Source: Massospora cicadina
Lineage: Eukaryota; Entomophthoromycota; Entomophthoromycetes; Entomophthorales; Entomophthoraceae
Reading direction: 5' to 3'
NCBI GenBank assembly: GCA_022478985.1
Contig: JAKSZP010004192.1
Span: 1-64,000, forward strand
Length of the DNA stretch: 64,000 bases
The position numbers and the translations under genes are program-made. This document shows, in pieces, positions 1 through 11,163 of the stretch. Positions within the stretch are counted from its first letter, which is position 1, and each line of letters begins with the position of its first letter. Under the pieces are notes generated by a model. It was not told the DNA's origin. It saw nothing but the letters and a program-made list of their open reading frames with translations, and ran no database searches.

Positions 1-235
1 AATGCCCCGAACCAAGATAGCGAATAGCAAAGGCGGTCCATGGAGTTCCTGGCCCATCATATGCTGCGCGTGGAGGTTTTCCGTATTTTATCCTCCTCTC
101 CCATTCATTCGATTTCCCAATAATCGGTGCGGTATCGTCCCCAGGTCGGCCCACCTCGAATAAAATTAAAATAAAGCGTCTAGTTTTATTATAGGGTCTA
201 GTCACCTGTTCCGAAATGGGATCGGTGAATGTCAT
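1..235 (-). CDS. possible divergent gene, N-terminal part, cut by the window edge
   Basis: On the minus strand an ATG at 235-233 opens a frame that stays open for 78 codons and leaves the window at position 1. It begins MTFTDPISEQ and ends, within the window, in AIRYLGSGH. It is polar, rich in Pro, Gly and Arg, and has no signal peptide or membrane segment in the visible part. I do not recognise a family. It would be transcribed away from the beta-adaptin gene, with about 210 bp between the two start codons, a spacing that would suit a shared promoter. An uninterrupted frame of this length also occurs by chance, and an unseen intron could change the reading, so this is a weak call. Confidence 0.3.
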   Translation of the reverse strand, partial: MTFTDPISEQVTRPYNKTRRFILILFEVGRPGDDTAPIIGKSNEWERRIKYGKPPRAAYDGPGTPWTAFAIRYLGSGH

Positions 236-445
236 TAAACCAATGGCGACCAGGCACCCGGTTCGATCTGATAGGTTAATTTTTAAAGTGCAAATCAAAC
301 TTGTAAAATTAAAACAAACTGGTAATCGGTTAGGCCACCGTTAGTTCCCATCCGACACGATAGCGTGTTTAGTTCTGAGATTAGGGTTAATAAAGGTCTA
401 TAGGTTTTAAGGGGACACCTTTAACCACCAAAGTTTAAAGTAGCA

Positions 446-2819
446 ATGGATACGGTGATCGCCGATCTGAGGAATATGGCGGATAAGTTCTTTACCAGCA
501 CCAAGAAGGGTAATCCCTTTTATCTTCCTACACGCTTTCTTTAACTTCAAACCCCAAGCTGTATACTTTAGAGATTTCTTTTACCGCGAACCCCTAAACT
601 TTACTGGCTAACGGCGCCTAGGTGAAGCCCAGGAACTTCGCTCCGACCTCAACAGCGAGTACCCCGACCGTCGCAAGGAGGCCATCAAGCGGGTCATCGC
701 CAGCATGACGGTGGGGAAGGACGTCAGCAACTTGTTCCCCGACGTCGTCAAAAATATGCAGACCGACGATATCGAGCTAAAGAAGCTGATCTACCTTTAC
801 CTGATCAATTATGCAAAGTCCCAACCCGAGCTCGTCATCTCGCAGTTAATACCTTTGTCAAGGTAAGTTGGCTTGCATTTTTATAAGGCGTTTGTGTAGC
901 GCATGTGACCTTAAAAAGCATTTTTGGGTGGGGTTTGCCATAATCTCTCGTATAATTTGCGAGGGGTGACGTTAGCCTTTTTAACTTTACTTAATGGCTA
1001 TTTATTTACCAACTTTCTAAATGAGGTCATTTTGACGTTAGGACACCGATGACATCAACCCCCTCATCCGAGCTTTAGCCATCCGAACTATGGGATGCTT
1101 GAGGGTCGACAAGATTACGGATTACATCTGTGACCCATTAAGGAAATCTCTCAAAGTAAAGCTCGCGCGTTTGGGTGCAGCTTACAGGTTATAGGACGAA
1201 GACCCTTACGTTCGAAAGACGGCAGCCTTGGCGGTCGCCAAACTGTTTGATATCAACCCCCAATTGGCGCTCGAAAACGGGTTCGTAAATACCTTGCTGG
1301 ACCTGGTCTCGGACAGTAATCCAACCGTACCGTGTTTTGAAACTTGGGCTAAACACAGCACCAGGTGATTTCAAACGCCGTAACGGCACTGATGGAAATC
1401 AACGAAATCTCGCCGCAGCGGCAGGTGTTCGTTCTAACTTATCCGCTCCTCACCAAGCTTTTGAGAGCCATGAACGAGTGCTCGGAGTAAAGGGCAGGCT
1501 CAACCTAAAGCTAACGGGGCTAGGTGGGGCCAAATAGCGATCATGGAATGTATCACACACTATTCCCCGGAATCGACTGAAGAGGCGCAGGACGTTTGCG
1601 AGCGGATCATCCCAAGGCTTGCCCACGCCAACGCGAGCGTCGTGCTAACGGCAACCCGAGTAAGGCGAAGGGGGAGGGTTTAATAAGCTAGATACTACTG
1701 CTCTACTGCGCGTATATCCCGGACCCTGAGGTGGTTTCAAAGTTTGCCGCCAAGATGGCCCCGCCACTAGTGACCCTGCTGTCCGAGGCCCCTGAGCTTC
1801 AGTACGTGGTTTTGAGAAATTTGGAAATCATCCTGCAGCGCCACCCCGAGGTCTTGGCCAAGGAGGTGCGGGTGTTCTTCTGCAAATACAACGACCCCAT
1901 CTACGTGAAGCTGGAGAAGCTCGAGCTGCTAGTCAAGCTGAGCACGGAGAAGAATTCGGAACAGGTGCTCATGGAGTTGAAGGAGTACGCAAACGAGGTG
2001 GACGTCGATTTCGTCAAGAAGGCCATCCACGCCATCGCCCGCGTCGCCCTCAAAGTCCCGCGCTCGGCCCAGCACTGCGTCCAAGCGCTCGTGGGCCTGC
2101 TCGCCAACAAGGTGGATTATGCAATCCAGCACGTCATCATCGTCATGAAGGACATCTTTCGCAAGTACCCCAACCAGTTTGAGGGCGTGATCCCAATCCT
2201 CAGCCAGCATATCGAGGGATTGGACAACCCCGAAGCCAGGGCTTCTCTGATCTGGATCTTGGGCGAGTACGCCGACCGTATAACCGACGTGGTCCATCTG
2301 CTCCAGCACTTCCTCAACAGCTTCAAGGAGGAGATGCCCCCGGTTCAGAACCAGCTGCTTACCGCCACGGTGAAGCTCTTTCTGAAGAGGCCCGAAGAGT
2401 CGCAGGCCATGGTCATCAAAACCCTCAAGACCGCTACTGAGGGGGAGAACCCGGATGTGCGCGACCGCGGCTACGTCTATTGGCGCCTGCTCTCCACGGA
2501 CCCCCAAGCCACCGGCGTAAGTTGGGGGGTTACGGCTAACGTTTAGCGCATAATCCTGACGGAGAAGCCCAGCATGGATGAGGAGGGCCCCCTCCTCCAC
2601 CCGGACTTGGCCGAGGAGCTTGAGCGCCATCTCGCCACGCTCGCGTCCGTCTACCACCTGCCCCCCTCCCAATTTGTCGTCAACGAGCGCAAGGCCGTCG
2701 AGCAGCTGGTCAACCCGGCCACCCTTCAGGACCTGGCGCAAATCTCCCCCGAGGATATCTTGGGGGCGGTGCCCTCCAAACCTGCCCACGAACCCGAAGA
2801 GCTTTTGATTGCCTTTTGA
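446..2819 (+). CDS. beta-adaptin, large subunit of AP-1/AP-2 type clathrin adaptor (8 exons, ear-less)
   Basis: Exons read as 446-509, 622-862, 1042-1155, 1195-1326, 1365-1486, 1524-1659, 1692-2516 and 2547-2819, giving about 635 residues. Beta-adaptins form the HEAT/armadillo-repeat trunk of heterotetrameric adaptors that link cargo and clathrin on trans-Golgi, endosome or plasma membranes. Family hallmarks are plain: [15 protein letters not shown] and [17 protein letters not shown] near the N terminus, [77 protein letters not shown] and [14 protein letters not shown]. The protein stops just after the trunk ([10 protein letters not shown]) plus about 60 residues. The long hinge and C-terminal ear of animal and plant beta subunits (over 900 residues) are missing, as in the short yeast homologues. 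I see no clear clathrin box. Exon 2 carries a one-base frameshift near 841. The paralogue (AP-1 or AP-2) cannot be settled here. Confidence 0.93.
510..2546 (+). other. seven spliceosomal introns of the beta-adaptin gene
   Basis: Introns lie at 510-621, 863-1041, 1156-1194, 1327-1364, 1487-1523, 1660-1691 and 2517-2546. All begin GT and end AG, and every junction restores the conserved adaptin reading frame. The last five are only 39, 38, 37, 32 and 30 nt long. A CTAAC-type branch site sits 8-10 nt before the acceptor in introns 1, 5 and 7 (GCTAAC...TAG), with looser versions in introns 3, 4 and 6. Boundaries were placed from protein conservation, so each could only shift by a few bases. Confidence 0.85.
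838..844 (+). other. one-base frameshift in beta-adaptin exon 2
   Basis: Up to about 840 the exon reads the conserved SQPELVI. From 842 on the conserved AVNTFVK followed by the intron-3 side [10 protein letters not shown] is only found one frame over. One base has been lost (or mis-called) around TCTCGCAG. With the base restored, the exon 2 donor falls exactly at AAG|GTAAGT in phase 0. It is either a sequencing error or an inactivating mutation. Confidence 0.75.
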
Positions 2820-5800
2820 TGCAGATTTAAAACAGCGGCTGCATCTTTCATCCTAGTTGTAAAGCCCTGGGATTTGCCTTTTTTTACTCGGGGGGTACAA
2901 GGGTGCCCATCCTAGACTGTGTTTGATGGCAGGGGAGGCGAATTATAGGTGCATAAGGGGATGAGATTGGTGACGGATTTGCAATGGTGTGGGTTGAAAG
3001 TTTATCAAACTCTTAGGTGGATGAGGTATAGTTCAGGATACGTTTGGTGGCAGTCGAAGTAACCCAACGTTTCGGGCGGGGTGCTGGGTCAAGCTCATTA
3101 AGTTTAACGTGTTATGATGCCACCAGTCAATGTAGATGTTGCCCAGTTCTTAAGGCAGCGCAGGTTTGGCGGTGCGTAGTCCCTTTTAATACACGACCGA
3201 TGGGCTAAAAAGGCTTGGGATGATATTAAATTTAAGCGGAACCTTGATCTCAAGTCAAACTTGGTTAAAAGGTAGTCCATCAAACCACTGGCTTCTATCA
3301 AATGCCAAAGTGGGTTCTGTCTTTAGCCATCCACCTTCAACTTGGCTCATGTAAGCGATAACTTGGCGTAAATATCACTTTACTTATATTAAACTTCATA
3401 AGTTTGAAACGGAATTTGTACCGTCAGAGCCTCAAGTATCGGACTTTACTGGAGCACGAAGTCTAGCTTTGGGGCTTTGAATGGCGTCCTCAGCTTTTTC
3501 GAAGTCTACCATATGGGAGTAACCGGCTTTGCTTGTGATGGCCGAGATTATGGAGATGAAGCTTCTGTAGGGTCTCCTGGTTAAAGTTAATGGGTTACAG
3601 TCAAGTCATCAGGTTTTTTACCCTTCTAAAATATTAAGCTTAAGCGCAATTTCCCCTTACGTCGGTTTGTAAGGCTATTCCTTGCCATTCTAATTGGTTA
3701 AACTGCGGTGGGTAGCAGCCTACACTTTAAATGGTTTCATCCTACAGTTTAGGTATGGCCTGACATGAAACTACGTCCGATTCACTCAAACTGTGTGGGT
3801 AAAGGTTGGCAGTTAAAGCGTTAGGTAAATTTGTGATCCTATTGGAAGGTGGGTAGGGATATAGATGTTATACCAAGTTTGTGATTTTAGTGTGCAAGCC
3901 AATGCGTAGATGACAATAGTTTGATGTGCAAGTGTGCTTCGCCCTGGTATGGGTGAAGCCAAAAATGGAGTCTATTATTTAATCTGTATAATTCAAGCTG
4001 AATATATCATCTAATTGATATTTATATTACCAATGAGCGAAGCATCGCTGGACCAATTATATGGGGTCGTATATTAAGTCTCAAGGCAATGAGCAATCCA
4101 CATCATGCCAGAATTGCAAGCAGATGAATGGGATAACAAGTCAAGTATGAAACACCCACTGGCTTATGGGATTATTTAATCATGCTATCTATTTTATCTT
4201 AGCCGCATGGATGAATGAAACCTGGATCCAGAATTACCTAAGGTGTCAACCCAGCATCACCCATTTAGGATTTAATGCTAGTATCCAATTATCCATTCTC
4301 AGATCTTAGAATTGCTACCGGGTCAGTAAGTGAACCCCAAGCTGAGGTTTATTCCAATTCCATTAGCCAATCATGAATTGAGATATTCCTATTAGGTTTA
4401 TTCCAAATCTAAATATCATTATACTTATTGTACTATTATAGTTATCTATTATACTATTGGAATCTAACCCACTGTTCAGAGACTGAGTGGCTATAATTAA
4501 TCCTATTATTATTCTAATTATTAAGCTTTTTACGCTCTAAATTTTATTAAGGTAAAAGTTGTTCAAGTTGTATTGGGTGTAGAAACCTATACCGGTGACG
4601 TAGGGTTCATCACCACATGATAGACTATACATTTTTTTGATATCAGGAGCTTTGTTGAAATCACACTTAGGCATTGAATTTTGAAGGCATAGGTTGTTAA
4701 ACTCAATCAAATAAGGTAATGAGGACAGCAGCCTTAGTAAACTTGCAAATGGAACGATTTTTACCAAAAGGTATTTTTGTTACAAATAGACTAAAGCACA
4801 ATGTAGTATTGATGCTCACAAATGTTTCACTGCTCACCAGGATATTTTCTTCAGCTAGGGTTTTCTTTAGCAATGTAGAAAAGATCCTTTCACCCTTATG
4901 TTCTACTTGTTATGCCCTTCTGCTAGCATCCTTATTGGTGCTTTTCATGTGTACTAGCAGCACTCCAAAAGTGGTAGGCTAGTGAGGTAATAATTCAAAT
5001 TAGACTAATTGAGCAAATTTCTAAGGCCCAGTGGATTTCCATTGTAGTCACAATCAACTGATTGCATTAGAGGTTCCAGTGGAATGCTATAATAAATATA
5101 GGATTCATTATACTGATATTTTACGCTGGCGCAAGGGACAAAATAAAGGATAAAAATATTGATAGTGGAAGCAGATCTTTTCCAAGGTCAAGAGCCAAAG
5201 GAAGTACTAGATCAAAGGGATAGAAGCTGCACCGGGGTTATGGGTTTTGATCCCCCAGATTAGTAATCTTTGGCACTGAGGTATGAGCACCAAAAGTAAT
5301 TTATACCACTTTGGTGACTCCTTATAAAGTTGAGGGCTGTGCTCTCAAGGCACATTACACCATCAAAACCTGTCTCTAATTTATTAATGAAATATAAGTA
5401 CAAACTAAATATTGCATGAACTGATGGGTGGTTAAACCAATTGCAACAAGGTTAAGTGAATGAGGGTCCAATATTAGGAAGAATCCAGTTGTCCCAGCAT
5501 AGTATCTAAACTGAGCAGTAGTGTGCATGTGCCATGCACTACAGCAGATAAAGAACAATTTTCTATAAGTGGATTAGATCACCTGACTTAGGTTCTAACT
5601 TAGTGATGGCATGGTAGCACTAGGAAAATTGATTAAAGTTATGCAAAGGTAAATTTTATATTGTAAATATTCATAATTGTTCCTATAATCACTGTGCTTT
5701 ATACTGTTAGTCATAAAGAGTTGATCGAGTATAAATAAATCTATATGATCAGTGAATGCAAACTAGACCAAATCTAAGCTTAGGTTACAATTGTTTATAT

Positions 5801-5884
5801 TAATAGCAATGCTACTACTTTATCTATATAAATTCAAACTAATGAAAATAGTCATTTGTTTTATATTATAAGTGCAAAGGAGAA
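2820..5884. other. intergenic, no recognisable gene
   Basis: About 3 kb of AT-rich sequence downstream of beta-adaptin. Only short frames occur (for example 4719-4982), with no family motif, no LTR or LINE match to the other repeats in the window, and stops in all frames. It would contain the adaptin 3' UTR and terminator, but I see no decisive signal. Confidence 0.5.
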
Positions 5885-5955
5885 TATGATTAGTTGGTTA
5901 GGGCGTCTAACCCATTACCTCTCATACCTTGAAGTGTGGGTTAGGACTTCATAAC
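5885..5955 (+). repeat. tRNA-like sequence, possible SINE head or tRNA pseudogene
   Basis: TTAGTTGGTTAGGGCG at 5890-5905 resembles the tRNA D-arm/A box (TAGCTCAGTTGGTTAGAGCG), and GGGTTAGGACTTC at 5938-5950 resembles the T-arm/B box (GGTTCGAATCC). Their spacing is roughly that of a tRNA. The anticodon arm and acceptor stem do not fold cleanly, so it is not a working tRNA. A degraded tRNA-derived SINE or tRNA pseudogene fits best. Confidence 0.4.
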
Positions 5956-6713
5956 CCTTTCCATGAAAGGTTTAGGATCCTTCAAATTCAAGTCTGTGGC
6001 CTGAGGAGCTAAAAATGATAAAAAATCTGTGCAGCCTACTTTCTCATCCCAGATAAGTGTTACAATCTGGGATTTGCCTATGTAAAACGTTGCTCTTATA
6101 TTTCACAATGATAAGGTGACTATCTCAAACCTGATATCTATTGATATATTCAAAACAGTTGGCATCAATCCCTTCAAAGGCAGGTACAGTTAAAAACTTT
6201 TGATGATGCAGCCCGATTAAATAAGTAGTAATTTGTGTATAATCCCAACCTTCTCAATATCAGCATCTGATCCCAAAGTTAATGACTATCAGACTGCTAA
6301 GTTAATCTGAGGAAATTCAGTAACAGTTCTTTTATTGGCTCCAGAGCTACCATCAAAATGTTTCCCTAAAGATTTTTCACCATTTATGATTCAATAGTAC
6401 CCAATTAATGCAGGAACTTCCCTCTAGTATTAACTTATAAGTGGCTCCCCCTCCCAATTTTACTGGTTTATTTTTTATAATGTTTGAAATAAACCCTAAT
6501 TTCAGTTTACTCCAGCATCTAAGGCCCAAATTTAATTAGTTTCAAGGAAGTGAGGGCGCAGACACCATGGTGCTGGCACTAGCCTTAGAACCACACCATC
6601 TAGAACTCCGTTTGCTATGTTATGCCTTTCCCTAGCCAGCACCCTAATTACTAAAAATGTAAATAGGTGCAGTTCTAATCCTACCTGACAATGGGCATTA
6701 GTATAACCTGGGC
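5956..6713. other. intergenic, nothing recognised
   Basis: AT-rich sequence with stops in all frames and no motif or similarity to the other repeats of the window. Confidence 0.5.
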
Positions 6714-7505
6714 TTGCCTAATATTCTGGCATGCCAACTTATAGAAGTGCACCATGATATTAGAAATAACCCTTTAAATCTTGTCTCTGTGTTCATGAAC
6801 GTCCTGCAAACCCCTGAGCTGAAGAACATCCCTGCTTGGTACAATAAACACCACAAATTTGGTTATGGTAGCTTTTTTCTTTCCTCATTGTGTGCTGGAA
6901 GTTTTTCAAAGTTTTGTACCAGCTGTTCAACTTCTCCCATGCTTTTAACCGCTTTCTGTGAGGAACTATCCTTTCCCTTCCTTAGACCCCACTAAGGATA
7001 ATACTTCCTTACATTGCCCAGCCACATCCCCATCTTCAAGGACGTTTTCAGCATGCTGCTGGTGTCACACAACCCTTACCTCTTACATGAGCAGCTGGAT
7101 TCGCTCATTTCAACCTTGCCTTCAAACTTAGGTAGATGGATGGTCAATCTTATGGCCAAACAACTCAGTTTACCTTCCTCCTTGGATGAGTATGTTGAGC
7201 TTGTTCACTGCACTGCTACTCTTGAAGAGTCACTAATGCAGCATGGTACAAACTACTATCATGCAACAGGGCAGTTTTTTAGCAAAGTATGCTACACGTT
7301 TCCATTCTTTGGACCAATCTGCACGTTAACCCTAACCCAGATCCTACATATGTTTAGACAGAACTTGGGGCAAAATTTTGAAAGCTACTGCAGCCACCTG
7401 TCTTTCTGCTACTCTAAAGTAGGAGTTGTCCTTAGAAGCATAAATAGAGCATCAACTGTCTCTGTCATATACAAGAGAGGTCAAACTACAAGTTCTGGGC
7501 CATGA
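6714..7505 (+). pseudogene. unrecognised broken reading frame (two segments in one frame)
   Basis: Two open stretches, 6714-6995 (93 codons) and 7014-7505 (163 codons), lie in the same frame and are separated only by a stop cluster at 6993-7004. The second begins MPSHIPIFKDVFSMLL and contains SSLDEYVELVHCTATLEES. Composition is protein-like, with amphipathic helical stretches. I do not recognise a family, and there is no zinc knuckle, protease or RT motif. It could be a decayed gag-like gene, a decayed host gene or chance. It lies 445 bp upstream of the ORF1-like relic in the same direction, so the two may once have been one transcription unit. Confidence 0.3.
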
Positions 7506-7950
7506 CCATGGCTCCTCTGCTCCTCATGTGAGCACCTTACCTGTACCAGAAATGGGCCACACCTCTGGAGAGTTTACAGAGCTTGTTAGCACTGAAGGAG
7601 CAGTACCAATGTTATAGTTTTGGTGGTATAGCGGAGATACACTGAGGAGGTTTTACACAGGTTTAAGTTTACTTAACAATAGGACCAACAATATGAAGAT
7701 TGTCATCCTTGAGACAAAATTATAAACTTAATAAATTATGTAGCAATTGCCCAATGACACTATTTTGTTTAATATAATAATCCAGCTGATACTCCCTGTT
7801 CCACTCGCTCACTTCTACTATAAATCCTCCTCTTTCAATCTACTTGTCTCAGGGAACCTTTCTTTCCACTTGACATCACTTTTAAGTGATTTTGATTAAA
7901 AGTAACTGTTACTTTTCCATCTCCACCTACATTAAATCAGTTTTACATTT

Positions 7951-9640
7951 ATGTCTGCAGATCCACCACCTGCTGCCCCAATATGGGGCAGCAGTGCTCC
8001 ACCTGATAGCATTTTCTGCCTGGCAGGCAAATGCATATGGACAGGCTCATCCAGCCTGACTAATGCATCGGGCCAGTTTGTCCCTCCAAGGGACTTATTA
8101 TTACACTTAGCGTGAGTCCACCCAACCCGCCCCCACACCCTTGTCCTATCCTGATTTAATATTCACTTTTGCCTCTGAGTCAAATATGGACATCTCTTCC
8201 CTATACCAACAAAGCGATAATTGAGCTGGCAACGGCCACATTTGCACCAGCTGAATTTATTGACTTCTGCCCTTACAAGGGTTATTTTGATATAGGCTTT
8301 CCCACTGAAGAGGACGCAGCTGCTGCAGCAACTACGCCCTTAATATATAAAAACACACCTATTACCACCCACCTGTACACGCCTCCCCAAGTGATACACA
8401 TTGGTGGTGACCTTTGCAAACCTTCCTTTGCACCTTCCCCCTCAAACCCTCTATGAAGAATTGATGATGGGGCTGTCCAAATATGGTACAGACCCCATTA
8501 TCCACTTCCTGGTCCCGAGTGGTGCTGAGCGGTTAGCGGCACCACAGGCAATGGCCACCATTACCCCCCACCAGCCAACCATAGCCCAGCACGTCCCACC
8601 ACGTGCCCATATCCCATCTGCACCAGATCACTTCTTTTGAGCTTGTATTGACAATGGCCGCACAGTTTGCCCCCTCTGCCATGAGTTGGATCATTCCAAA
8701 AAGGCCTGTCACTACAATTCAAAAAATGTGGAAACCGCCAAGCCCACATGTGAGGCCACACAAACAGCGTTTGAGTGGAGATTTTGGTGCCTCACCCCTT
8801 CCAACTGACCATTTGAAAAATCAGCAATCCTTTTCAACCAAAGCTCAAGCTGGCCAAATTTCTCAAAATGTACTAATCAGGAGCATGTTTGGACCCAAAT
8901 AGAATCCAACCAATTTTCCGCCCCAAAACTTACTCAACCAAAGCCACATCTCTCCAAATCAATTATACTCAGCCAAAATCCCTGGGACTTATTGGATGAA
9001 ATAACTGAATCTGGTGAAATTGTCCTACCTCCCAACTTTTCAATTAATTTGGAACCGTATCTACCTTCAGATTTTGATGCCCCATTCCCACCCAAGAAAT
9101 ATGTCCCCAAACCCACTGCTACCCCATTCTTGAGTGACCATCAACTTGCTGAGGCCGCGGTGGCTTCTCCTGAAAGCTGCCATCTCCGTGAAGCTGTGGC
9201 ACTCTTAATTGCTGAATTTAAAGAAGGGCTACATTTAACCTATATCCCAGCCAATTTCCCTGAGGTTGCAAAAGTGGAAATTAAACAATTAAGAGATACT
9301 GTCACCTCTGCTGTCAAGCATGTTGCACTGGCAGAATTTTCCCCACTACACGCATCACCAGAGCCAATATCACGAAATTTTACCAGCTCCCCAATGCATG
9401 CATACAAGCCAAACACCATGTTGCCAAATTCCTGGAGGCTTTGCTCCAGGCCCAGATTGTTAATAGAGATCTTAACAGTTATCTATTTCACCTTGACCCA
9501 CATCCTGCGGATGCCCCAACCCCCTTTTTCTCAGCGTTGATCCACCTCTTCAATGTTGAAGATGAAATCAATAATCTGCCTGATCCCCCTCCCCCTCTGC
9601 CATGGTGGGATAAGCAGTTCACGGCTGCTACACCTGGTAG
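7951..9640 (+). pseudogene. LINE ORF1-like relic with CCHC zinc knuckle, no ORF2
   Basis: An ATG at 7951 starts MSADPPPAAPIWGSSAPP, and coding continues through frame changes near 8115-8400 and 9345 and TGA stops at 8638 and 8804. It aligns by eye with ORF1 of the LINEs at 40-63 kb: FDIGFPTEEDAAAA matches IDIGFETADEDDAAA of copy 2, and LPPQTLYEELMMGLSKYG matches LPHKVIKEELCKGLMAYG. It then has a CCHC knuckle. LINE ORF1 proteins are nucleic-acid-binding partners of the element RNA. Unlike the other ORF1s, about 280 further residues follow the knuckle, ending LPDPPPPLPWWDKQF, and no endonuclease or RT follows. It may be a half-LINE, a separate gag-like family, or a 3'-deleted element. Confidence 0.6.
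8668..8709 (+). other. zinc knuckle CPLCHELDHSKKAC
   Basis: Codons read Cys-x2-Cys-x4-His-x4-Cys with all four ligands kept. Spacing and position match the knuckle of the LINE ORF1s (CTHC....H....C). Confidence 0.75.
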
Positions 9641-10237
9641 GTTAATTCTCCTTTTGTTTTGGCGTCTCACGACTCATTTAGAGCGTTTGGTTTGTGTTTT
9701 CAGATTGATTATTTGGTTTTGTATTGGTAATATCCATCCCCTAGTCAGCTTACCTCAAATAAAATTTAAATTAAATCTACTTGTCTCTCTTACATCTCAT
9801 CAACTTTGGTTGATACCAATCATTTTGCTTTGTCTATTTGTTCTGCCATATTCTCATTGGTTCTGGCAGAGGTTACTAGGAATTAAATTCACAATCGCCT
9901 TAGTTCAAGGCGCTTTACCAATTATTTATCATATATTAACATCACCTTATTGCCTGATTTGGAGGCAATCCACTAAACATTTGTTCAAAGCTCATTATTT
10001 CCCTATCACCTTATGTTGAGGCAATCTCATCTATATTTTGTACTACTCAGTTCAGCCAATCTTGCCCATTCCGCCATAACAGCTTAAGGCTTATCATCCA
10101 GTCATATCAGAATCATGACAACCACCTTAAAACTTTTGTCCTAAACCTGCACTCCTTATGAATGTGAATAGAAATGGGTCTAACCTTCATCCTATTTGAT
10201 TATAACATTTAACCTCATGATTAAAAGCCATAAGGGA
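9641..10237. other. no gene recognised
   Basis: A hydrophobic open frame continues to 10019, but its composition is that of AT-rich non-coding DNA and it has no motif. The last part up to 10237 may be eroded gag/pro linker of the element resuming at 11164. Confidence 0.4.
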
Positions 10238-11163
10238 TGTTGGGAAATTAACCAGATAGATACTTCTGATAGTATCAGAATTAGGGGTGTCAGTTAGTTG
10301 GGCATGATTGCCAGCTAATCGCCTAGTCTGATATTATTTAATGTTATAATATTTTTTTAGATTCAGAGGAATCAGAATTTGTTGCCAATTTACCATCTAA
10401 GGGCAATTGTGGCAATTTTGGCGGAAAGCTGATGAATCTGTTGCCAAGCATCTGAATATGGTTCTACTGCTAATTCAGAGCACCGGCAACTCATGCCATG
10501 AAAGCTTGAAGTATTAATTATACCTATTAAATTTTATTATATGATTGGCAACTCGTGCCAAGGATGTGTAAAATCAATCTAGAATTTGGTGAATAGGCAA
10601 GCAGATTGGGAGGGAATTATTACCAGAAAAGACCAAGAAAAATAAGAAAATTGCTGGCTTGGATAGCTGATGGGTTTAATAGGCAAAGTAGCCTAGGATA
10701 CAAATAGTCATTCATTTTCTCCAAATAGACATCTCTCTCTTGCCCTTATTTATTTTAAGTATAGTAGTTTGTCAGCTAGGTTAAAATGATTAGTGATTGG
10801 AGATCCCTGACGTTGGCATGAGGTGACACGCCTGGAGTGGCTGATGCTGCCAGCTCCAATACCAACCCCTAGGAGGAACAGGCAGGAACCTGGCCAACGT
10901 GCCACAAATGATGGCACTGCTGGCCGTCAACCCTGCGGGGTGCAGCGTGGGAGTGCCTTGGCCGCCCAGAATGGGGGAAGGACTCACTGGGGCACACCAC
11001 AGGCCCTGGGCTAAGGTAAAGTTGTTGGTCTGCTGTGTTGGTGGGTTGGACGCAGACTTCAATGAGGTTAGTACGCCTATGAAGGTGAAACGGCAAAGGG
11101 CCAACCAGTCTCCATACTGGTTGACCTGGCACACTAGCGGAGCCCACAATCAATTTTGTGACA
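10238..11163 (+). repeat. solo LTR, family B-like
   Basis: It starts TGTTGGGAAATTAACCAGAT and ends CAATTTTGTGACA. In plus orientation it resembles the LTRs of element B along its length (start TGTCGTGATTTTAACCAGAT; end region with the two-base-variant CCATACTGGTTGACCTGGCA). It is flanked by AGGGA (10233-10237) and AGGGC (11164-11168), a likely 5-bp target duplication with one change. Protease coding resumes directly after it, so a single LTR left by recombination is the simplest reading. Confidence 0.65.

Noticed and set aside
1929..2789. 286-codon minus-strand open frame over beta-adaptin
   Set aside because: It is a shadow of exons 7 and 8. The plus strand carries the conserved protein, and the minus frame crosses the exon 7/8 intron with no known motif.
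4719..4982. 87-codon frame with hydrophobic C-terminus as a small membrane protein
   Set aside because: AT-rich sequence yields such frames by chance; there is no family signal and no coding-like composition around it.
9441..10019. 192-codon frame as a multi-pass membrane protein
   Set aside because: Only its first 65 or so codons continue the ORF1-like relic. The hydrophobic remainder reflects T-rich non-coding DNA.
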